A DNA stretch of 64,000 bases, taken from positions 1 to 64,000 of the forward strand of contig CALUTI010000002.1 of the NCBI GenBank assembly GCA_944323695.1. The letters are read 5' to 3'. Below are positions 54,081-62,107 of the stretch, one piece after another (position 1 is the first letter of the stretch; every line of letters starts with the position of its first letter). Made by a program: the position numbers and the translations under genes. Under the pieces are notes generated by a model. The model was given only the letters and a program-made list of their open reading frames with translations. It made no database searches and had not been told where the DNA came from. Source of the stretch: Candidatus Gastranaerophilales bacterium (GTDB taxonomy: Bacteria > Cyanobacteriota > Vampirovibrionia > Gastranaerophilales > Gastranaerophilaceae).

Positions 54081-55883
54081 CTATTTGCAGCCGGGATCCC
54101 GCATATCAATTAATCCGTCAAAATCATTATCAATACCGTCATAGCAGGCGCCTATGGATTCCGGACCTTCGGCTCTTGCGTTGCGGGTTAAATAGATATC
54201 CGGAATTTTTGTCCAAAGATATATAAAATATGCCTTGTATTCTTTTGCAAGTTTTTCGTTTTCTATTATAAGCAGATTTTCGTCATTTTTATTTTCACCG
54301 CTGTTTGAAAAGTTCATTGAGCCTGTAATTACATATTTGTCATCTATAATAATTGATTTTGAGTGCAGTTTTCCTGCGTAATTTTCTGTTTTCAGCGGAA
54401 TTTTGTTTTGTCTTAAAAGTGCATGTTTTGTGTTTCTGGTTGATGTATTGTTTGCATCTATAATGATTTTTACATCCACATTTCTTTGTTTTGCTTTTAT
54501 AAGTGCATTTGATATTTCGCTATGTGTTATTAAAAATGCGGGAATGTAAATATATTCTTTTGCGTTGTTAATAATCGGGATAATTTTGCTTGATGCCTTA
54601 TCATAAGGCGAGAAATACACACCTATTTTTGTGCCGCTTATTTCAAAATTATCAGAAAGAGCGGGTTTTAGTTTCAGCTCGTGGAATTTACCGGAAAGCA
54701 TCTGCTCAAATTCGGCAGTATATAATTTTGCTATGTCAGGTGAATTTAACAAAACAATTACATTTGCATTGTAATCAGACATTCCGGTTCCGCTGATATT
54801 TGTTGAGCCGGTGAAAACTGTTTTGTTATCAAATATAAAAAATTTATTATGCATTAATTGATTTGTGTAAGAAGGTTTTCCTGCTAAATAATCACAAGTA
54901 TGTTCATCAGTAATTTTTAAGATATTTCCGGTTTCTTTATAATAATCTGTATCCGGCGACGTTGATTTGTCGTAAACCATTCTGATTTTAACGCCTCTGG
55001 ACTTCGCATTTTCCAGTGCAGTGTAAATTTTTGGGATAACATCCATTCCGTAGACTGCTATATCAATTGAATTTTTGGTATTATTAATCTCGTCAAGCAA
55101 AGTAAGACAGGCTTGAGTATAGCAATTTCTGTCGGGTTTTAATTTTTTTGTAAAATCCGTAAGTATAAGTTTTATATCACCGTCAGTTACAACGGCATTT
55201 GGAGCCTTATGCGTGTCTGCGGCAATTTGCGCCGGTGTGGTTTTCTTTTTAACAGGTTGTTTTTGTACATGGCAGAATTTGCATGGCTTTGCGTCTTTTG
55301 GTAATTGTTTTTCAGGAATAATTGAATATTCTGAACTCTTAAGTCCGTATTCACAGTCGAGTTTATGGTATTTCCCGCTTTTAATATTGTAAATTACGAG
55401 TTTAAGATTGCGTGCGGCATCCAGATTTTCATCAAATCTTTCTTTTATGTATTTGCCGTTTTTTGCTGCGTAACCGGAGTTAACAAGAATATCGGAATAA
55501 TTTTTCTCATTAATATAAATATCGGCAAATATGCATTGAGGAGTCCTTTGGCCGGTTAATTTAACCTTGACCGGCTTTGAAATAAGCAAACTTGACGCGT
55601 AATTGTCAGCCAGATATCCAAGAGAAATTATTTCATTTATCGATAAATTCAAATCTTTAGCAAAATCAGGTGCCTTTTCTTTATAATCAAGTGAAAATGC
55701 TTCGGTATCAGGAACGCAAAGCGTTTCATCGTCGTCAATTATCCCGTTATTATTTATATCGACCTGAATTGTGACAGGATTAATCAGCTTTAAGACAGGT
55801 GTGTAGGATTGTTTGCAGAATGTGAAAAATGCAAAACCCGTAAAAAGTATTACTATTATTCCTGCTGCAAAATATCTTTTCAT
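54081..55883 (-). CDS. Exported phospholipase D-family protein with N-terminal nuclease-like domain
   Basis: 600 residues. After an N-terminal membrane anchor/signal (~7-22) comes a staphylococcal-nuclease-like segment (VKVKLTGQRTP, then FADIYINEKNYSDILVNSGYA), a Cys/His patch (YHKLDCEYGL to PCKFCH, residues 172-205), then two PLD domains with complete HKD motifs: H345-K347-D352 followed by GSTN, and H507-K509-D514 followed by GSMN. It ends with an acidic calcium-type sequence, CYDGIDNDFDGLIDMRDPGC. Likely an extracytoplasmic nuclease or phosphodiesterase. Overlaps the YdjC gene start region by 4 bases (55880-55883). Confidence 0.88.
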   Translation of the reverse strand: MKRYFAAGIIVILFTGFAFFTFCKQSYTPVLKLINPVTIQVDINNNGIIDDDETLCVPDTEAFSLDYKEKAPDFAKDLNLSINEIISLGYLADNYASSLLISKPVKVKLTGQRTPQCIFADIYINEKNYSDILVNSGYAAKNGKYIKERFDENLDAARNLKLVIYNIKSGKYHKLDCEYGLKSSEYSIIPEKQLPKDAKPCKFCHVQKQPVKKKTTPAQIAADTHKAPNAVVTDGDIKLILTDFTKKLKPDRNCYTQACLTLLDEINNTKNSIDIAVYGMDVIPKIYTALENAKSRGVKIRMVYDKSTSPDTDYYKETGNILKITDEHTCDYLAGKPSYTNQLMHNKFFIFDNKTVFTGSTNISGTGMSDYNANVIVLLNSPDIAKLYTAEFEQMLSGKFHELKLKPALSDNFEISGTKIGVYFSPYDKASSKIIPIINNAKEYIYIPAFLITHSEISNALIKAKQRNVDVKIIIDANNTSTRNTKHALLRQNKIPLKTENYAGKLHSKSIIIDDKYVITGSMNFSNSGENKNDENLLIIENEKLAKEYKAYFIYLWTKIPDIYLTRNARAEGPESIGACYDGIDNDFDGLIDMRDPGCK

Positions 55884-56722
55884 AAACTTAAATTCTTGTA
55901 ATTCGTAATCTCAAATCCTAATCTGCGGATTTTATCTTCAAGTTTTTTGTCTAAAGTTATTGAAAATTCAGTTGAGTGAGAATTTTTAATATTCACGCTG
56001 TAACTGCAAGGATGGATCAGGGCTTCCGCTATACAATCATCATCAAGATTTCTTAAACCGTATTCAACAGTCTCTGAATCCATCATGCCTGTGTAGCCGA
56101 CGCCCAGAATATAGTCATTTGTTTTTAAATTATTCTTCTTTGCAGTTTTTTTATTAACCATAGTGAATGTATTTAAGAGCAAAATTTTAATTATATTCAG
56201 GCAATAAGCGATGCTCAGGTGCTTTTTAGCAGACGGAACAAAGTACATTTGTTCATATTGGGTTCGGATAAATGGAATTTCATATTCCAGAGCGAGCTTG
56301 CAGGTGAGTTTGAAAATTTCCGGAATAGCATGGACATGCACGTGTGAATCAATGTGATCGGGTTTCGCATATTTTTTTACAAGTTCAATCTGTGCACGAA
56401 ATTCTTGCTCCAATTCATTTAGAAAGTCCTTTTTATGTGAATTTAGGATAAAAGACAAATACCCTTTGTTAAAATTTCCGTTTTTATCCGTAAGCAATTT
56501 GCATTTTGTAAGAGATTTTCCCTCAATAGCATTTAAATGCACCCCTAAACCCAGCCCCGGGCATTCCGGCAAAATATCATTTACTGTCGCAGAAAATGCG
56601 TTTCCGTTTGCGCACAGGCTTGCAGAGGTCAGAAAACCGTTGTTATATCCGTCTAAAACTGCCTTGTTATATTCCTTTGACATGCCGAAATCATCAGCAT
56701 TCAGTATAAATTTCTTCCCCAT
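55880..56722 (-). CDS. YdjC/ChbG-family carbohydrate deacetylase
   Basis: 280 residues. The metal-dependent deacetylase core shows LNADDFGMS (catalytic Asp-Asp), GLGVHLNAIEG and DHIDSHVHVHAIP (metal His). Members remove acetyl groups from N-acetylhexosamine oligosaccharides or lipid-linked sugars (HpnK type). It is upstream of and overlapping the PLD-family gene, and divergent from a GT2 glycosyltransferase of the polyprenyl-phosphate type, so a role in lipid-linked sugar modification is plausible. AAGGAA precedes the start. Confidence 0.9.
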   Translation of the reverse strand: MGKKFILNADDFGMSKEYNKAVLDGYNNGFLTSASLCANGNAFSATVNDILPECPGLGLGVHLNAIEGKSLTKCKLLTDKNGNFNKGYLSFILNSHKKDFLNELEQEFRAQIELVKKYAKPDHIDSHVHVHAIPEIFKLTCKLALEYEIPFIRTQYEQMYFVPSAKKHLSIAYCLNIIKILLLNTFTMVNKKTAKKNNLKTNDYILGVGYTGMMDSETVEYGLRNLDDDCIAEALIHPCSYSVNIKNSHSTEFSITLDKKLEDKIRRLGFEITNYKNLSL

Positions 56723-56765
56723 AAAAAATTCCTTGCATTTATCTTATAAATATTATAGTATAAAA

Positions 56766-57728
56766 ATGATGAGTGAGTTTAAACCGATACTTGCAATAGT
56801 TATTCCGTGCTTTAATGAAGAATTATGTCTTAATTCTACCATCAGCAAGCTTTTGGAAGTTTTGCATGTTTTAGCCGAAAAAGATAAAATCAGCGATAAA
56901 AGCTATCTTTATCTTGTTGATGACGGTTCAACAGACAATACATGGAATATTATTTCCGAATTTCACAAATCAAACAAGAATGTTAAGGGCGCAAAATTTA
57001 TTAAAAATTTTGGTAACCAGAAGGCGCTTATAGCAGGTTATGAAGGTGTTAGAGAAATCGGCTGCGATTGCGCTGTATCTATTGACGCTGATTTACAGCA
57101 GGATGAATGGGCAATCGAAAAGTTTACAGAAAAATTTCTTGAAGGTGCGGATATTGTCTCCGGTATACGCAACAGCCGCGATACAGATACTTTTTTCAAA
57201 AAGACTACGGCAATATTGTTTTACAAGTTAATGTATATTTTAGGTGCAAAAATCCCGATGAACCATTCGGATTTTCGTCTTGTAAGCAAAAGAGCGCTTG
57301 ATATTATGGAGCTTTATCCGGAAAAATATTTATTTTTGCGCGGATTTTTTAATGATGTCGGCTTAAAAACCGCCTATGTAAACTTTGACGTCAAACCCAG
57401 ATTTGCAGGCGAATCCAAATTTAATTTTGTAAAATTAATGGGATTGGCGCTTAACGGTATAACTTCATTTAGCGTTGTTCCGTTAAGAATAATTTCTGTT
57501 TTGGGTTTTGTAATGGCTGCAGTGAGTTTCCTTATCGGTGCAGAAACCGTCATTGAAAAAATATTCTTCCACAATACACCGAACGGCTGGGCAACAAACA
57601 TAATCCTACTGTGCTTTTTTGGCGGAATACAAATATGCTGCCTCGGTATAATCGGTGAATACGTAGGACAGGTTTATAGAGAAGTAAAAGGCCGCCCGAG
57701 ATATATAAAAGAGACTGAATTAAAATAA
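56766..57728 (+). CDS. GT2 family polyprenyl-phosphate glycosyltransferase (GtrB/DPM1-like)
   Basis: 320 residues. A GT-A domain with VIPCFNEE, LVDDGSTDN and SIDADLQQDEW (DxD) transfers a sugar to a polyprenyl phosphate; the C-terminal ~90 residues hold two transmembrane helices (SVVPLRIISVLGFVMA and ILLCFFGGIQICCLG) ending EYVGQVYREVKGRPRY, a hallmark of this subgroup. The ATG at 56766 is chosen over upstream in-frame starts, which would run antisense through the deacetylase gene. TATAGT (56754-56759) is exactly 6 bases before the ATG; no Shine-Dalgarno. Confidence 0.92.
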   Translation: MMSEFKPILAIVIPCFNEELCLNSTISKLLEVLHVLAEKDKISDKSYLYLVDDGSTDNTWNIISEFHKSNKNVKGAKFIKNFGNQKALIAGYEGVREIGCDCAVSIDADLQQDEWAIEKFTEKFLEGADIVSGIRNSRDTDTFFKKTTAILFYKLMYILGAKIPMNHSDFRLVSKRALDIMELYPEKYLFLRGFFNDVGLKTAYVNFDVKPRFAGESKFNFVKLMGLALNGITSFSVVPLRIISVLGFVMAAVSFLIGAETVIEKIFFHNTPNGWATNIILLCFFGGIQICCLGIIGEYVGQVYREVKGRPRYIKETELK

Positions 57729-57789
57729 AAAGCCGTGCCACTGTCTATCGAATTTGTAAAATACAGTCTTTATAAATATAATCTCTTTT

Positions 57790-57988
57790 TAAAAATACTA
57801 CACCCGCAAAGATTGCCTTAGTGCTGCTATGTTTCCATCCTGACACGGTTCGGCAGTTTACGCCATAATAAGTTTAAACGTCATCAATTCTATTTATATC
57901 AAAAGTACCTTGCAAACCCTCACAACAGGCTCTGCACCCCGCATAAGCTTCGGGTCGAGAGATTGCAATTCCCCGTGGAGCACGGCTT
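57790..57988 (-). ncRNA. ffs: Signal recognition particle RNA (large form, with Alu-like 5' domain)
   Basis: The minus strand carries the conserved SRP S-domain tip: GTGTCAGG, AUG-GAAA-CAU capped by a GAAA tetraloop, then AGCAGCACTAAGG (57815-57850). The 5' part begins GCCGTGCTCCACGGGG, the same style as the Bacillus scRNA Alu domain (GCCGTGCT...CGGGG), so this is probably a large SRP RNA of about 200 nt. A minus-strand TATAAT (58000-57995) sits about 7 bases before the inferred 5' end, and the 3' end runs into a T-run. It binds Ffh (and the Alu partner) to target nascent membrane proteins. Both ends are estimates. Confidence 0.8.
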
Positions 57989-58013
57989 ACTTATATTATA
58001 TCATAAACTTAAA

Positions 58014-58766
58014 TTAATCAACTATTTTTACGCTGAGTGTCGGTATATTATTATAAAAATACGGCAATCTGTCTCCTGCGGTTGTCCAGGCGGTCCACAA
58101 AACTCCTTTTGGCATTTGTGCCAATCTTTTTTCAATATTGGATGCAGATTCCATCTTACCGACCTTAAGATTACTGATTTTGCCCAGATCTCCTATATTT
58201 ACAATTGTGCATTCCCCTGTAGCGCCAAAATGTGCCAGTGCATTACCAATAGCCTTATGTACATCTTTGAGCGGCTGTTTTTTATTGGGGTATTTAATTT
58301 CTTCTATGTGTATGCCGAGTTCTTTAGCGTGCGATAAAAATGCTTTAACATATGATTTTACTTTAGCTTCATCTTTATCAGCGATTATAAGTCCAGTTTT
58401 TAAATCTTTGTCCAAAAGTCTGCTATCGCCTAACAAAATTGCCTTCATGGGGTATAATATTTGGTCTTTTAACAGAGCGCTTGTGCGTTCCCCAAATTCG
58501 AGTTTCCCCAATCCGGCTTTTTTATTGCTCAATTCAACAACGCTTTTTGGAATTGAGTTTCTTCCAAAAAATTTTTTAAATGAGAAAAATGCCAGTCCAA
58601 CCGCTATTAAACCGCCTATAAGGTCGACTTTATTGTCCTTAAAAAAGGATTTGGGCTTGTAGGCTTCGTTTGCAGTATACAAAAACGGATTTAAAGCATC
58701 TGTCCGTTTCGCGTTTTGCTGTGCTGCAAAATTAGAATTATATAAAGAGACGCCGGCAATTTTCAT
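58014..58766 (-). CDS. Hypothetical membrane-anchored protein
   Basis: 250 residues, beginning MKIAGVSLYNSNFAAQQN, an N-terminal layout like the F-x-G proteins but without the Gly. One hydrophobic helix (DLIGGLIAVGLAFFSF) at ~48-64, then a soluble alpha/beta domain. No known family. TAAAAT (58778-58773 on the minus strand) is exactly 6 bases before the ATG with no Shine-Dalgarno. Lies just upstream of the SRP RNA on the same strand. Confidence 0.7.
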   Translation of the reverse strand: MKIAGVSLYNSNFAAQQNAKRTDALNPFLYTANEAYKPKSFFKDNKVDLIGGLIAVGLAFFSFKKFFGRNSIPKSVVELSNKKAGLGKLEFGERTSALLKDQILYPMKAILLGDSRLLDKDLKTGLIIADKDEAKVKSYVKAFLSHAKELGIHIEEIKYPNKKQPLKDVHKAIGNALAHFGATGECTIVNIGDLGKISNLKVGKMESASNIEKRLAQMPKGVLWTAWTTAGDRLPYFYNNIPTLSVKIVD

Positions 58767-58824
58767 AACATTATTTTAAACCGCCGGATTATATTTTTTG
58801 CTATATTATTAAGTTTTTTAAAGA

Positions 58825-58840
58825 TAGCTTTTACAAGCTA
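58825..58840. promoter_or_regulatory. Inverted repeat upstream of the superoxide reductase gene
   Basis: TAGCTT-TTAC-AAGCTA is a perfect 6-bp inverted repeat, 63 bases before the ATG of the superoxide reductase-ferritin pair. It could be an operator or a small hairpin. It does not match the PerR or Fur consensus. Confidence 0.35.
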
Positions 58841-58902
58841 GTTTACAAGGGTAATGCAATTAACATAGGTGCGGGATATTCTCCAAATACAGGAGGTTTT
58901 AA

Positions 58903-59295
58903 ATGACAGAACGATTAGAAATGTACCGCTGTGAAATTTGCGGAAACCTTGTACAGGTTATTCTTGAAGGAGAGGGTGAACTGGTCTGCTGCGGTCAGCC
59001 AATGGTGCTGCTTAAACCTAAAAATACTGAAAATGAGGGTTTAGAAAAGCACATTCCTGTTTTTGAAGTGAAATCCGACGGAAAGTGCGAAATTCGTGTA
59101 GGCAGCACTCCGCACCCGATGATTCCTGAGCATTATATTGAATTTGTTGAGACAATTTCAGGTGACAAAATGCACCTTTATCTAGAGTACCTGAAACCAG
59201 GAATGGAGCCTGTAATCAAGGTGGAAAATAAATATAAATCTGCCCTTGAATTTTGTAATATTCACGGACTTTGGGAGGGACATAATGATAAGTGA
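58903..59295 (+). CDS. Desulfoferrodoxin / superoxide reductase
   Basis: Reduces superoxide to hydrogen peroxide without forming oxygen, a typical defence of anaerobes. 130 residues with both iron sites: an N-terminal desulforedoxin Fe(Cys)4 centre (C10, C13, C29, C30 in YRCEICG and LVCCGQP) and the catalytic Fe(His)4Cys centre (E48, H50, TPHPMIPEHYIEF, C118 and H121 in FCNIHG). The 2Fe form. AGGAGG precedes the ATG. It overlaps the ferritin gene by 11 bases. Confidence 0.95.
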   Translation: MTERLEMYRCEICGNLVQVILEGEGELVCCGQPMVLLKPKNTENEGLEKHIPVFEVKSDGKCEIRVGSTPHPMIPEHYIEFVETISGDKMHLYLEYLKPGMEPVIKVENKYKSALEFCNIHGLWEGHNDK

Positions 59296-59794
59296 TAAAG
59301 TAAAAAATATTTTAAATGAACAAATTAATAAAGAATTTTATTCTGCATATTTGTATTTAGCAATGTCAGCATATTTTGACGATATGGGTTTATACGGCTT
59401 TGCAAACTGGACCAAAGTTCAGGCACGCGAAGAGGTTGATCATGGAATGATAATTTTTGATTACATTGTTGACCGTGACAAGACCGTTGAATTAAAGCAA
59501 ATTGACGTTCCGGATACGGATTTCAAATCACCGCTGCAGGTTTTTGAAAAAATTCTTGAGCATGAACGATATGTTACATCCTTGATAGACTCTATCGCAA
59601 ATCTTTCGATGGATGAATGCGATCTTGCTACAAGAAATTTTATTAACTGGTATTTGAAAGAACAGGTTGAAGAAGAAAAGAATGCAAGCGACATTATAAC
59701 AAAGCTGAAACTCTTTGGCGAAGAGAAGGCTTCGCTGTATCTTTTGAATGAAGAACTTGCCAAACGCAAATATCATAAACACGAATACAGCTAA
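59285..59794 (+). CDS. Ferritin
   Basis: Non-haem ferritin that oxidises and stores iron; 169 residues from the ATG preceded by GAGGG. The ferroxidase site residues E17, E50 and H53 (AREEVDHG) are present, as is a later Glu-rich helix (EQVEEEKNAS). Translationally coupled to superoxide reductase, a sensible pair: iron stored away while superoxide is removed. The longer frame beginning at 59246 runs inside the preceding gene and is not used. Confidence 0.94.
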   Translation: MISDKVKNILNEQINKEFYSAYLYLAMSAYFDDMGLYGFANWTKVQAREEVDHGMIIFDYIVDRDKTVELKQIDVPDTDFKSPLQVFEKILEHERYVTSLIDSIANLSMDECDLATRNFINWYLKEQVEEEKNASDIITKLKLFGEEKASLYLLNEELAKRKYHKHEYS

Positions 59795-59854
59795 ATATTT
59801 CGAATTTGTAAACTATTTGTCTTAAACGCAATAATAAATTATTATTATAGTGTG

Positions 59855-61441
59855 ATGGGTAAGATAGTAGTAGTAGATGATGAGAAAATGGTTACCTCAG
59901 CCTTCAAAACTTTGCTGAAAGTCGAAGGTTTTACAGACGCTGCTTTTTTTAATAACCCTAAAGAGGCTGTAGAATTTTTAAAAACTGAAACTCCGGACAT
60001 AATAATTTCAGACTTTGTAATGCCTGAAATGAACGGTCTGGAGTTTTTAAAAGCCGCCAAAAAGCTTCACCCCGAAGTCAGTATGATACTTTTAACCGGC
60101 TATGCCGACAAAGAAAACGCAATAAAAGCGATAAATGAGACAGGCTTATATAAATACATTGAAAAACCCTGGGACAACGACGACTTAATAATCAATATTA
60201 AAAACGGTATTGAAAGAAGTCATCTTTTGTCAAATCTTCGGGAAAAAATAGCGGAATTGGAAGAGGCTAAAACTAAACTTGAGGAATATTCGCAAAATCT
60301 TGAACAAATGGTAAAAGAGCGTACGGCAGAATTGGCGTCCGCAAATTCAAAACTAAGCGGTATAATAAATTACTGTGCTGACGGGATTATTATTATAGAC
60401 AATCTCGGCATAATATTACAGGTCAACCCTGCCTGTGAAAATATGACGGGATTATCTTCCGAAGCGCTCTGCCACATGAAATTGCAGGAAATTGCGTATT
60501 CCGATAATATTGACTTTAACAAAGCATCTAAAAATAAAAGCGGTATATTCGGACTTGGCGCTGATAAATCCGAAATTCTGATCCGTAACTGCTACATAAG
60601 AAATTCTTTGAGTGACAAGAGGATTCCTGTAGAAATTAATTTTGCGACAATTGTTGCGGAAGGGAAACAAAGGTATGTCGGTGTGATAAGAGATGTAAGC
60701 CTTCAAAAGGATACCGAGCGGCTCCGTGATGATTTTATTGCAACACTTACTCATGACCTCAGAACTCCGCTGCTTGCCGCTATCCAAACCCTTAAATTTT
60801 TCCTTGACGGGTCTTTGGGCGAGTTGGAGGACAAGCAAAAGGTTCTTTTATCAACTATGCTTCAAAGTAACGAGGATTTATTGGGGTTGGTTAATGCGCT
60901 TTTGGAAGTTTATAAATTTGAAAGCGGAAAACTTACCCTGTGCAAAACATGTTTTTCAGTGAAAGATTTAATTCACCAGTGCTATGATGAATTAAAGCCG
61001 CTTGCTGAAAATAAAAATATTGAATTTGTTTTAAATTGTGAAATGGATGATAATGTTGATATATACGCTGACAAAAGTGAAATTAAAAGAGTTATGATAA
61101 ATCTTTGCGGAAATGCGGTTAATTATACCAACAAAAACGGTAAAATAGTTATTTTTGCAAAAGCACAGCAAGGCGACTTTATATTCTCGGTATCGGATAA
61201 CGGGAACGGAATTCCAAAAGAAGATATTCCGCATTTATTTACAAGATTTTCACAGGGCACAAGCAAAAAACGCTCAACAGGTACAGGTTTGGGCTTATAT
61301 TTGTCAAGACAGATTGTGGAAGCACATGAAGGCAAAATCTGGCTTGAAAGTAAAATGACAAAGGGCAGCGAATTCAGCTTTTTGCTGCCGAATGCTGTAG
61401 TTAAGGATTCAGTTGATGAAAGACAGGTTGTAAATGGCTAA
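59855..61441 (+). CDS. Hybrid response regulator-histidine kinase (REC-PAS-HisKA-HATPase)
   Basis: 528 residues, soluble. An N-terminal receiver domain (D53 phospho-acceptor, K104 in YIEKPWDND) is joined through a coiled coil (~125-168) to a PAS domain (~165-285), HisKA with H300 in FIATLTHDLRTPL, and an HATPase domain (DNGNGIPKEDI, STGTGLGLYLS). The receiver at the front means it is itself controlled by another kinase. TATTAT (59843-59848) is 6 bases before the ATG, no Shine-Dalgarno. It overlaps the next gene, a NarL-type regulator, by 8 bases. Confidence 0.94.
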   Translation: MGKIVVVDDEKMVTSAFKTLLKVEGFTDAAFFNNPKEAVEFLKTETPDIIISDFVMPEMNGLEFLKAAKKLHPEVSMILLTGYADKENAIKAINETGLYKYIEKPWDNDDLIINIKNGIERSHLLSNLREKIAELEEAKTKLEEYSQNLEQMVKERTAELASANSKLSGIINYCADGIIIIDNLGIILQVNPACENMTGLSSEALCHMKLQEIAYSDNIDFNKASKNKSGIFGLGADKSEILIRNCYIRNSLSDKRIPVEINFATIVAEGKQRYVGVIRDVSLQKDTERLRDDFIATLTHDLRTPLLAAIQTLKFFLDGSLGELEDKQKVLLSTMLQSNEDLLGLVNALLEVYKFESGKLTLCKTCFSVKDLIHQCYDELKPLAENKNIEFVLNCEMDDNVDIYADKSEIKRVMINLCGNAVNYTNKNGKIVIFAKAQQGDFIFSVSDNGNGIPKEDIPHLFTRFSQGTSKKRSTGTGLGLYLSRQIVEAHEGKIWLESKMTKGSEFSFLLPNAVVKDSVDERQVVNG

Positions 61442-62105
61442 GATAAGAGTTTTGATTGTAGAAGACCATGACATGGCGCGTATGGGCTTATCGGTAATTC
61501 TATCCAAAAATCCGGATATTGAAATTGCTGATATGTCAGCAGACGGTGAAGACGGTGTTGAAAAAGCACTGAAATTAAAGCCGGATGTCGTGATAATGGA
61601 TATAGGACTTCCGACAATCGATGGAATTGAAGCAACAAGAAAAATTAAAAGTTCCAATCCTTCTATAAAGGTTTTGATGTACACCTCCCGAGAGGAAGAG
61701 GATGATATTTTTGATTCTTTCAAAGCAGGTGCTGACGGCTATATAACAAAAGGTGCAACCTCTGACCAGACAGTCGCTGCGGTAATTGCGGTTTCCGAAG
61801 GAGCAGGCTGGCTTGATCCTGCAATTGCAAAAATTGTTCTTACAAACATAAGAAAAAGCTCTGATGTTGAGAAAAAACGCGGAGTTATTAATTACAAATT
61901 AGGCAAAAACTTATACGGCTTAACCGAACGTGAAATGGAGGTTCTCGCGCTAATTGTAGACGGCATGAGCAATCCTCAAATATCTGAAAAGCTTGTGATT
62001 ACTTTATCAACTACAAAAACACATGTTCACAGTATCTTACAAAAATTATACGTTGAAAGCCGTTCAAAAGCTGTTGCTACTGCAATGAAAGAGGGTTTGG
62101 TATAA
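61434..62105 (+). CDS. NarL/LuxR-family response regulator
   Basis: 223 residues: receiver domain (phospho-acceptor D56 in DVVIMDIGLP; T/S and K switch residues in YTSREEEDD and GYITKGA) and a C-terminal LuxR helix-turn-helix (~155-215, LTEREMEVLALIVDG). Most likely the cognate partner of the hybrid kinase whose gene it overlaps. The following exported-protein gene starts 3 bases later and may be co-regulated. Confidence 0.94.
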   Translation: MAKIRVLIVEDHDMARMGLSVILSKNPDIEIADMSADGEDGVEKALKLKPDVVIMDIGLPTIDGIEATRKIKSSNPSIKVLMYTSREEEDDIFDSFKAGADGYITKGATSDQTVAAVIAVSEGAGWLDPAIAKIVLTNIRKSSDVEKKRGVINYKLGKNLYGLTEREMEVLALIVDGMSNPQISEKLVITLSTTKTHVHSILQKLYVESRSKAVATAMKEGLV

Positions 62106-62107
62106 AA

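Noticed and set aside
56466-56765. A 100-codon N-terminal extension of the GT2 glycosyltransferase
   Set aside because: The extra codons are antisense to the YdjC deacetylase and unlike any GT2 N-terminus; the -10 lies just before the ATG at 56766.
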